40,373 bases of DNA from positions 1 to 40,373 of the forward strand of contig JAQGDQ010001454.1 in assembly GCA_030141605.1 (NCBI GenBank). The letters are read 5' to 3'. This document shows, piece by piece, positions 10,753 through 22,700 of this stretch. Under the pieces are notes generated by a model that was not told the DNA's origin, did no database searches, and was given only the letters and a program-made list of their open reading frames with translations. Numbering within the stretch: position 1 is the first letter of the stretch; every line of letters begins with the position of its first letter. Origin of the DNA: Tubiluchus corallicola. Taxonomy: Eukaryota; Priapulida; Priapulimorpha; Priapulimorphida; Tubiluchidae. Position numbers and translations under genes: made by a program.

Positions 10753-13700
10753 CTGCAAATAGAAATTATCATTTTCAGCATTTCTGTTGTCTTGACGACA
10801 ATGTTTCGTGACTTTAGATATAAACTTTGCATTGACATCGTTGAACATTGACACTAGCTGTTGCCATGACGACAATATTTCGTGACTTTAGATATAAACT
10901 TTGCATTGTCATTGTTGAACATTGACACTAGCTGTTGCCATGCCGACAATATTTCTTGACTTTAGATATAAACTTTGCATTGACATCATTGAACATTGAC
11001 ACTAGCTGTTGCCATGACGACAATATTTCGTGACTTTAATTAATAACTTTGCATTGACATCGTTGAACATTGACACTAGCTGTTGCCATGACGACAATAT
11101 TTCGTGACTTTAATTAATAACTTTGCATTGACATTGTTGAGCATTGACACTAGCTGTTGCCATGACGACAATATTTCGTGACTTTAAATATAAACTTTGC
11201 ATTAACATCATTGAACATTGACACTAGCTGTTGCCATGACGACAATATTTCGTGACTTTAATTAATAACATTGCATTGACATTGTCGAACATTGACATTA
11301 AATGTAAACTTTGCATTGACATCGTTGAACATTGACACTAGCTGTTGCCATGACGACAATATTTCGTGACTTTAAATGTAAACTTTGCATTGTCATTGTT
11401 AAACATCGCCACTAGCTGTTGCCATGACGACAGTATTTCAACATAACTGTAAACATGAACATAAACAGGCGCTGCTAAGGAAGGTTTTTCGGTCACTCGT
11501 AACATACAATGTTGTGAAATCCCAACTTTCATATTTCAAATTTCAATTCTAAGGTGCTCGGTTGTAATATTATTGTAGTTTAAAATTTGGTACATTTTTT
11601 CTGCCCCAACCACTATCATCATTCCTTGCTTCCAGTTTAGCATCCAGGAAAAGCTACCGGTGCTAAGTGACTGATCACCTATATGCCACCTAGTGACAAA
11701 CACTTGAACCAACCTTCATGAAAAGGTCCTTTCTGTCTGAGTATGTCCTGTGATCAACCTGGCGGTCGTATTTGCTGGCAACGGCAACTTTTGGCTGCAA
11801 AACACGGAAAATGAGTGAGTTTATTGAAGCGCAGTATTTTCATTTGGATGCTACATTTACTACTGTGACAATGTGCTATTCTATTTCGTATTTTCGCTAC
11901 TAGATGGCACTGACTACACCTGTGTTCATGCTTACTTACTGGGTGTATGCTTTCAGCTTCCGAAGCATCAATTCCTTTCTTCAGCCTGACAGAAAAATGG
12001 AAAGTATAAATTACATATTAAAGGTACACTAACTACCATTATTTAAGACTTATTTAGTAGGTGGCGACACTTAGGCAGGGGCATATTTACCAATAGGCTA
12101 ACTAGGCTGTAGCCTAGAGTGCCAAGTTTTGGGAGCGCAAGATTTTAGGGGTCCAATGTCTCCTCGGGGAATCCGTACCTTTCGTATATATGTATAAAAA
12201 TATATTTTGTAACATACCACAAATAGTTGCTCAGCCTGCTTTGATATAAGACCTGTGGAATGTATATTTGTAAGATGGACAGGATAGAACTATTGGCCTA
12301 CGGTGTCAAAAAGTCTTGATACTCCCCTACACTTAACATATGAACAATGCTAACAGATATATGATCACATCTACTCACAAAAACATAACATTTAAAATGA
12401 GTAGTGTATTGTTTGCACTTGGGCCTCAAATGTTTGATACATAATGTTACTGCCTATTCAGGCTAGCGAATTTTCCTCTGAGTGTGAACTGCTTTGCGAG
12501 TTACTGTCGGCAAGTTACTGCAAACTCTCTGACAGTTGCTGCGAGTTGATTTACTGTCTGGTGTAAACACCTCAGCGAGTTAATGTCGACACTTCTCGCA
12601 GTGAATAGAGAAGTGAGTTTGATATCATAGATGCTGTAGGAAAGTAATCTCTCTAATCGGAACTTGCTTGCGAATTACTCTGCAAGTTTTGTAGATTATT
12701 TTGGCATTATTAATTCTATCACAATTAAACACTACAGTGCTGTGGCGCCACCTGTCGGAAATTATTAAAATTAAACTAGACAAACAGGCAATACCTGTAA
12801 TTTGGCAATGATAGGTCTGTAAAGTACTCACCAGCATGAAATGACATATTAAATATTAAAAGTCAATTTAAGCTACGTATTGAAGTTATCTGAAGTTTTT
12901 GTTTTATGGTTGTTTATAGACAAAACAAGTTACCTGACGAAAAACGGGTTTACCTGGCGAGAAACAAGTTTACCTGATGAGAAACAAATTTGCCCAGCGA
13001 GAAACAAGTTACCTGGCAAAGAAGAAATTTACCTGGCGAGACAAATTTACCTGGCGGGAAACAAGTTTACCTGGCAAGAAACAAATTTACCTGGCGGGAA
13101 ACAAGTTTACCTGGCGAGAAAACTCGCTAGACTGAAAGCACGCACCATAAGGAACATAATGGATTCATTAAAATAAAGATCTCTACTATAAAACTTCCCT
13201 GCAAACACTATTTGTCTATAATATTTCATTACATACAAGGTCGTTTAATCAACATAATTAATTTAACATACAATGTACATCAAAAATACCAACAATGAAT
13301 TACACAATGTCTGTTATATATCATTATCAATTATAAAAGTAGTATGCATGTATGTATTCTTACATCTTCTGCTTTTTCACTTGTTTTTCTCTCTCGGCCA
13401 ATTCCTTTAGCTATAAAAAATTCAACATAATATATTATTTGTAATATATTAGCTATAGAAAAACACAGTAAATGTCCTGGATTGTGTGGCCGAGCAGTTT
13501 AGATTTCGAACTGCAACCATGCAGTCTTGAGTTCGATACTAGCTGCTGACAACACCAGGACATATACCCTATGCGTTACTCATTATTTGTGTGTTGCGTC
13601 TTTACCTCTGCTGTTGTAAGTGTTGCGTCTTTACCTGTGCTGTTGTAAGTGTTGCGTCTTTATCTCTGCTGTTGTAAGTGTTGCGTCTTTACCTGTGCTG

Positions 13701-16700
13701 TTGTAAGTGTTGCGTCTTTACCTGTGCTGTTGTAAGTGTTGCGTCTTTACCTGTGCTGTTGTAAGTGTTGTGTCTTTACTTCTACTGTTGTAAGTGTTGC
13801 GTCTTTACCTGTGCTGTTGTAAGTGTTGCGTCTTTACCTGTGCTGTTGTAAGTGTTGCGTCTTTACCTGTGCTGTTGTGAGTGTTCCATCTTTACCTGTG
13901 CTGTTGTAAGTGTTGCGTCTTTACCTGTGCTGTTGTAAGTGTTGTGTCTTTACCTGTGCTGTTGTAAGTGTTGCGTCTTTAGCTGTGCTGTTGTAAGTGC
14001 AAGTCGCTAAATAGTCGTTAGCGCCAATGTTGTCTGTTAAATGAGAGACGGTGAATAAATCTCGTCTTTGTCTTGAGAATGATGATGGGATTTTTCTTGG
14101 GCACTTACCAGTGTCATGGAAACAGTCAATGCAAATTTGAATTAATACATCATCTTAGAACATCTGCCATTGCATTATCTCTTAGACAGAACCTCATGCA
14201 CCATCGTTTCGTTTAGCGACATTTCGTTTTAATGACACCGAGCATTTGACACCTTTTTCTCACTTAACGACGCCATGTTTCATTTTAACGACGACGTTTT
14301 TATTTTATCAACAATTTTGTTTACCTAATTTAAAGCCCTAAAGTGGTACAAATTGCATTATTTTCTTCGAAGAGCGCATTAGTAACCTAAACAGTGCAAT
14401 TATTATAAGGTTTTTGCTTCCCGGCTGACTATGTACTAAATTCTAGCTGTCTATATCAAGCGAGATCTATTTGCTGATTTATACGCCTCCAGGCACCCGA
14501 GTTTAAAATTTATGCCTAGGATTTTGTCTGCATCTTGTTGCTATAACAACCATATTAGTACTACCTGAAATTGTCTCAAGGTCACTTCATCCAGGGTTTG
14601 GCTTTCACTACCAGTGTTTAATTGCTAATTGCCTATACATAGGCTTTAAGAGACCGCTTGCTAAGTCTAGCTAGATAGTGATAAGAAAGATAGGTGGTTT
14701 CAAGGCAAACAGAACGAAATTAATCAGTAGAAATATGAATAAAACCCATTAAACGTTTAATGTAGATGATTTAAGCAGCGTTGATTTTTACTTCTGGAAC
14801 GTATCTTCATATTACTTTCTGTAGAAGTCTTGGTTTCATTTAGCGACGTTTCGCTGGATAGCATTAGCGTCATTAAGCGAGGACTTTTAACATCTGTTGT
14901 GAACACCGTTCATGTTTCCACTGTCCATTTATGTGTAGGACAGGGAGTACGAGACTTTTCTGCAGCCCTCTGGCACAGTTTTTTAAGTCCTTTACAAGTC
15001 TCTCTTTGCTTGTTGTACCTCCACAGTTTTGTAACCAAAGTGCATATTTTTACACGGGTGAGCAATTTTGGACTAACTAAAGGGTATTCATAATGCCCTA
15101 AACTGGGAGTATTCAAAAGTAAAGTATTCGTTTGTAGTAAATGTGGCTACCTATAGACCAAGTTTTTATGTCGGGTTTCTTAGCTGTGGAATTCTTTGCC
15201 AGAAAATGGTTTCCCTGTTTACAACAAACGCTATTTGTACTTGTCCAGTAAATGTAGCTGCTTACTAATCCATTTTTTCATTGGGTTTCTTTTCTGTGGA
15301 ATTCCTTACTAGTAAATGGTCTCCATGTTAACCAAAAGTTCTCTTACTTTAAGAAGATTGTGAATAAGCACCTCCAGTCACTAGTAAATTAGTTACAAGA
15401 TTTTACTTTTGGATATGTGTCCCCTCCCCTTTTTACTTTGGCCCTTGAACTAAGTAGCTATTGTCCTTCTCTGGGGTGGTTTGCATAAAAAACGGTCATT
15501 GCTCTATGCAAAGCAACTGTTTCTCGAACACTTACATCGTATTCTTGTCTCTGGCACTTCTGCTCCAAGTCGTATCTGTCTGTCTCCAATTTGATGATCC
15601 TGGCAGAAAAACGTTTACATTTTTTTAACACTTTACAAAGAGTTTGTCATAAGAGTCATAATACATCACAAAAAACTGGTTTGACCATGACGATTGTGAG
15701 AATTTTACATGGTTTACACGAAACACCATTCTTAAAAATCACAGCAAATTTACAAAAAAGCACAGCAAACGAACAAAAAATGTAAAAACAACCACAAGTC
15801 GAAGTGACACGGCAATCAAAAGCGATGAATAAAGATGAATTAGACTAGAATGTGTAAAAGCTATTCTATTGTCCTAATTCTGTTTCGCCATTATCTTCTA
15901 ACTAGCTATTATAGACTGTCTGGTCTATTACTGCTCTAATCTCTATGACGCTGGCGCTATTACTGCACTAAAGTCTATGACGCTGGCTCTATTACTGTTC
16001 TAAAGTCTATGACGCTGACTCTATTACGTTGTGCAATCCAAAGTGCTTCTAACCTACTTTAGATGCTCTTCAAGGTCGTCTAACACAGCTGTGTTGTTCC
16101 TCGACTTCTTGTCTAACCTATCAATTCCTCTGCTAACAAACCTAGAAAGTCTGGGTGACGAAGAAAGGAAAATAGTGGTGAAGAATTGTAATAAAAGTGA
16201 GACAGCGAGGAAAGTGCCTCTTTTGCATGCACTGCACAGAAAGGGCATGCCACATCACTGCATCTAAACCACAGCTTACAGAGTACCTCAGCTTTCACTT
16301 TGTTATTGCACCGAGCTGAGGGTACCATTAAGCATTCAATGGTCTTTTATCAATTATCGGCTGGGTCTTTGCAAAATTTGTGCGCCATTTCTAAAGAAGA
16401 CTTCTTCAGTGCTTCCTTCTTAACCATAAACTGGACTGAAAGTATAGTGTTCGTTTTCACAGTCATGCAAGTTCAGTTATAGAGTTCGATTTGCCCTATT
16501 TGCGTCTTCTACAATAGATGGCAGCACACATTTACAGATGTGTTGCCACCTATTAGCGGAAGATCGCATTTAGTATTTCTTCACATTGTTGTCTACTGAT
16601 GCTAAAAGGCAATAAGCTTAAGAATTCACTGCATGCATTATAAACCACTTTGGAGAAGTCTCCTCAGAGAGGGCAGTTCTTGCCAAATTTAGGGGGCTGC

Positions 16701-19700
16701 AAAGACCCAGGCTTACTTTTGATGGAGTTCCTGCGCTTTTTCCTTTAACCGGGACATATCCCAACCAGAAACGTTGCACGGCTTAACCCTTTGCTTCAAA
16801 TACGCCTGTTTCTCCTCCTCCAGCATCTCTTTGGTCTTTTTGCCTCCAATCTAACAACAACAATAATAGCACAATGTGAAACAGCACAGCATGACAAATG
16901 GCAGACTGACCTTGAGTGAAGCTCTTGGGCCTTCTCCTTCAGGCGGGACATGTCCCACCCAGACACATTGCACGGTTTCACTCGCTTCTTGAGGTAACCC
17001 TGCTTCTCCTCTTCTAGTTGCTCCTTGGTTTTCTTGAAGCCTGCTTGAAACTGAACACAGACTCGTACAGAAATGCAGAATTTAGACAACCATTGTCAAC
17101 TGTCTGCTTACCAAACACATAGATTAATATATCCAGGGCCTATTTCAGCCTAGGCGAGGCCCGGGGAAGTGGGGCATATGAGGCCCCATCGGGGGTGGAG
17201 GGCTACCATGTTTGGCGAACAGAAAATTTTTGAACTGCTAGAACGTTGGAGAAGCATTTTCGAAGAGAAAATATGGAGTTATACAGTTGTTAAAGGAAAG
17301 AACAATTGAAAGAAAAACTGTTTTATTCTCAAGACCAGTCCTTAATGCTTGTCAATACTGGCAAACAGTGCGGCAAGAGAGAGAGAAAGAGAGGGAGAGA
17401 GGAGGCAGTATGTTCGCATAAAGCAAAAAAAAGTTACCTTGGCGCGAGGCCCCCCTGGAGGGTGAGGCCCCGGGGAAGTATCCCCCCTTGAAATAGGCCC
17501 TGAATATATCATCCAAAGATACTACCAAGAAAATCATTACCCCTCCTGAAACTCTACATTTGTACAAGCATTCACAGTACTAAATCATCCATATTTGACA
17601 AATAAATGTAACTACATCAAAATGGAATTTATTGCCGACCGGTTTCGAACAAACGGTTCATTATCAAGGCATCTAAAACAAAGAAATTTGTAAGAATTTA
17701 GAAACAACATCGAATTACAATTCAGTAGTTAGATAGTCAAAAGATATATGATATGACATTATATAGACAATTTAACAATTTATCTTACAGATTACATATC
17801 TTGGTATTATATCTCTATATGATATAACATTATATAGATAATTCAGCAACAAAATGGCAGGTCCATAATATTGACTGTTCTGTTACTATTAACATGTTTG
17901 TTTGTGGAGTGTAGCATTGTACTGGGAATCTTGCATTAGCGTACTTTGCAGCCTGCGCTTGTTGTCGGCTTTGGCCACCTTGTGGCGATTTTTGGCCTTA
18001 TCACATGATCAATTGAATCTGGGTCAGAGGCCTACTGTGAAGTGAAGACGTGTCATGATAAGTTTACAAGATATTGTCATTATCTGTTTACAATTGCTCA
18101 TGATTTGGGGTTAATAACGTATGTATATCCTCTAATTACTTTAAAAAGCTTAAATTTAGTTTAAAATAACAGCTATGTATTAATTAATACGACAGTGCAG
18201 TGTCTTAATTACGTAAAATTGACTTTCGGCTATTGTTATTTTTTTATTATTTCTTTATTTGTTATTTTTTGGCACTAATTTCTTATTATGTTTAGATGGA
18301 GTGACATGTTTTGGGGAAGAAAGAGCAAAAGTTAATCGAGACTTCGAATATCTATTTGGTTTTTGTGAAAGCCCAAACAAACATAGTTTCTCACTAATCA
18401 AGATACGTAATCTGTAAGGTAAATTGTTAAATTACCTACATAATGTCATATCATATGTCTGTTTGCTATCTAACTACTGAATAGTATTTCGATGTTGTTT
18501 CTAAATTCTTATAAATTTCTTTGTTTTAGATGCCTTGATAATGAACAGTTTGTTCGAAACCGGTCGGCAATAAATTCCATTTTCATGCATTCACTATCCT
18601 AAAAGAAACAGCTTTATTAAAAACTTTAAAACATGTGTAACGTGTCGAGGGCTTTGGCATCCCTAATTTTTATGTAATGGTGAAAGTCATACGCTGAAAA
18701 ATGGCTTCATCTGCTATTTTGAAAGGCTGTTTAGTTCGATGCAAAAAAACAAGATTCAAATAAATTTCAAAGCTATATTGTAAAAGAAAACAGTAAAACA
18801 ACAATTCAACAACAAGAGTTCAAAATTACAGTGTTCCCTCACTTATCACGGGTGTTCCGTTCCAGGCCCACCTGCGATAAGTGAATTTCCACGAAGTAGG
18901 GGCGCTATATTTATTTTAGTAGTTATACATTATTTTAAGTCTTTATAAACCCTCCTTTAAAAAGAATTAATATTTTTAATATATTTTTGTACATTTTGTG
19001 ATTTTTTTATGTAAAATTCATCAAATCTATACTTTACTGTACAAAACGTACTACGCATGTGCAAAAATACTTTAGACGGAGTACCGCAAAAACCCGCGAA
19101 ACAGCGAAAATACTGCGATAAATATTTTACATTAATATTTGTGAAAACCTGCGGAACAGCGAGTCCGCGATAAACGAACCGCGAAGTAGCGAGGGAAGAC
19201 TGTACTATGAAAAGACCCAAGGAAGACGAGGATAGGAAAAATGAATGTGCATAATTTATCTAAATGTTCATGACGATGTTGTGCACAACTTGACGATTCT
19301 CCTCTCAGAATGACAACGCCGACGTCGGCTCTCACTATGACAATGGCAGTGATGGTAACACGATGATCCTCCATCCAACATAACAACCCAGGTAACTAGA
19401 GCTAATCAACAGCTTCCACCAACCCTCTTCTAGTCTACAACAGCTGAGTGGAATGGAATAACTTCACACTTCTGTGGTTTGACCAGCTCTTCAAAATGTG
19501 TAACAGTATCGAGACTGAGAAGTAACAGGCTATACAACTTTTGGAACACTGGCCTTTTCATCATCAACAACTGGTATCTGAGCGTTCATAGTAAACAAAT
19601 TACATCACACATTTCCAGAAAAATACTTAACTACAGATATGCTGGACCATGTCCACTGGCTTGTCCAGCAACGAACGTCTGAACCAGTGAAAGTTATCAA

Positions 19701-22700
19701 CTCTACTGTCCGAAACGGGTATTGCTTTTTCTGCATAGGTAAACGTAGCACTCTAACGGGTAGGTAAAAACCATTTCAAGTCACAGGGGTGAGGAGATGA
19801 TGAAATGAAAGAGCACATACAGCAATGCAAGTCAGGCAAGCCATTTACTATCAAAATTAGCAACACGCACCACACAATATGAAACACTAAAAACGTATCA
19901 AACGTTTTTGACTGCTGAGTCTAGAAGTCATCTTCAGTGTGATAGCATACACAAACACCAACCAGTTTTAATGGCAAACCCTACAGTAACAATTAATGAA
20001 CATCATGTACTGTAGGCTTTGCCTATACAACTGGTAGCTGTTTGTGTATGCTATCACACTGAAGATGACTGCTAGACTTTTGGCATGTTTTTATTATTTT
20101 ATGTTTTAATGTTTTAATAAGTCTGTTTCTTTCAGTAATATTCTTTATGTTTCTTTAGACCTTTTACTTGCTTTGTTCCCCCTGTTTAGAACATTGCTGA
20201 GAATTGTTGAGCAGAAGGACTGTAATGTTAGAGATACCTTTATTGGGACGCGACATTTGTAAGGTAAAGGTTAATGAGAAGCGAACTGATCAGCAGACGC
20301 CCTTCATGTAGTGTCCTAGAAAGTGGAGTCGGATATTCTTGGAAAAAATACAGTTAGAATCGATGCAAATGGGGCAAACAAAAACTTGAAGAAGCTACGT
20401 CATGTTAGAGATCTATCAATTACGGCAAAGATCTGCCTATTACATTAAAAATGTATTTGCAGAAATAACGCTGCTGAATACTTTTACCTTTTTGACTGGT
20501 TCTTCGCCCTCGCGCTTTGTGATGACATAGTTTGGTGAAATTTGCACGTCCGTTTGTCCGGTGGCGCCCATTAGTTCCATGCGGCGACGTTCAGCTTCCG
20601 CTTTTCTTCTTGCCTTCTCTTCCTCTCTGCGCTTTTTTATCTCTTCCTAAAAATGATGGTGGAGAATCAGGGTCACAATCATCTACTACAGACGCCGGTT
20701 TTTCTGTCACCTATAGGAAATGTTGGCAGACATAGTCTACTTCAAACAGCTAACGCAAGTATCTCATACAGTATTTCCTCGCTTAACGACTCCCCGTTTA
20801 GCGACGTTTCGTCTTAATGACACTGAGCATTTGACACATTTTTCTCACTTAACGACGCCACGTTTCATTTTAACGACGACTTTTATTTTATCAACAATTT
20901 TGTTTACCTAATTTAAAGTACTAAAGTGGCAAAAATTACATGATTTTGTTCTAAAAACGCCGTAGTAACCTAAACAGTGCAGTTATTGTAATTATTTTGC
21001 TACCTGACTGACTAAGTACTATTTTCTAGCCATTTGTATCAAGCGAGATCTATTATGCCAAACCTCCTCAATCTGTCTCTGTTCCTCCATGGCACGCCTC
21101 TGCTCCGCCAAACGCGCCTCCTCTTCCGCTCTTTCTTTACGACGTTGTGCTTGACGCTCCTTCAGGTGACGCAGTTCTTCTTCTTCTTTTTCACGCTCGA
21201 TCTCTCTCAGTTGCTGATATTCTGCCCATCTTGCCTCGTCTTCTTCCTTCTTTTTGCGACGGGCTGCTTCCATCGCTCGCTCGGCCTCCGTCATCTGCTT
21301 CTGCGGTGCCTCTTCTTCTCTTTCTTCTCTTTGCACATGTCTACAATAGAAACCTATGAGCTACAAAACTTTTGTTATTATTGTTCTTGTTGATGCTGAT
21401 GGTGTTGCTGTGCTGCTGCTGCTGTTGTTACTTCTGCTACTATGGCTGTGGCTGCTGTCTTCTTCTTGCTGATGCTACTGTGACTGTGGCTGTGGCTGTG
21501 GCTATTGTTGCTGACGTTTTTTTATATGTCTTACCACAAAATGATAATAAAAATATAAAAAACTACAAACTACATGAACATCACAATAAACCTTTTCACA
21601 GTTTTAGCGATTGATGATGATCGTGAATACGTCAGAGGTTAAGTGTACCAAATAATGCATTTGTGTACGCTTGACAAATGCCTCGCAGCCCATGCTGTTA
21701 TAATAGTAACAGCTAGCTAGAATCTTACCTAGTTCATTTTTTCGTGTTCCCAAGCAAAATCCTGTTAGTAAATCACTCTACGCACGGACTATTGCGTAAT
21801 TAGATAAAGTAGACGTAAAAAAACTGAAGTCACTGAACTGATGCGGCAGACGGCGTTGCGTTACCCACACGTCACGTGACGGTTGTAGTTAAGACGCGTT
21901 GCCGTGGTGCACTTAACCTTTGACCTACAGCAAATGCGCGTGCGCACAGGCTTATCGTTGTTGGTCTTGATATTGATAAACACCCATCATTACTAATTGA
22001 TCTAGCTAGTGATTTTTGAGTGACGGCTAGTATGAGCACCTAATAAACTAAACAACGCATTCTAGGTCGGTCTTTTTAAAGAACACCAAACCTTCAATGA
22101 ACTCTTTGATATAATACAAGCTTAAATGCTGCAGTAATTGTATTGAAACAAAATTCTGGTGTTCATAGATGTTTTGTGGCGGCCATCTTTGTTGTTTTAC
22201 TGTTTTTGTAACGCACTAAATGTTTTTCAAATAAAGTAGTAAATCACACAACGCACAGACTGATACGTTGTTGTTAAGACGCATTGCGGTGGTACACTTA
22301 ACCATTGATCTAGAGCAACTGCGCATGCGCACAGCGAAACTGTGAAAAGCTTTACTGAAAAACTATGTCCAGGAAACGAAGCAGAGAGCTGGGTAAAGAG
22401 ACGGCGACTGAAGAAGACAGTGGAAAATGTTAGAAGCTGGGACATTGAAAGAGCTGCAGAATGATGGACGGAGGAGGAGAAAGAAAGAAAGAAAGAAAGA
22501 AAGAAGGAGAAAGAAAGATGAATAAAAAGAATGGAAAGAGAATAAGATAGAGTGAGGAGACAGGCAGAAAGGCAGACAAGCAGAGTGAGGACAAAACCAA
22601 AAACACAAAAAAAAAGAAAGAAGAAAGATGAATAAAAAGAATGGAAAGAGAATAAGATAGAGTGAGGAGACAGGCAGAAAGGCAGACAAGCAGAGTGAGG

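Noticed and set aside
16031-16328. Overlapping 64-78 codon frames on both strands
   Set aside because: Mutually overlapping, no homology that I recognise, inside a troponin T intron.
21034-21393. 119-codon plus-strand Phe/Leu/Ser-rich frame
   Set aside because: Antisense shadow of the Glu/Arg-rich troponin T exon 5.
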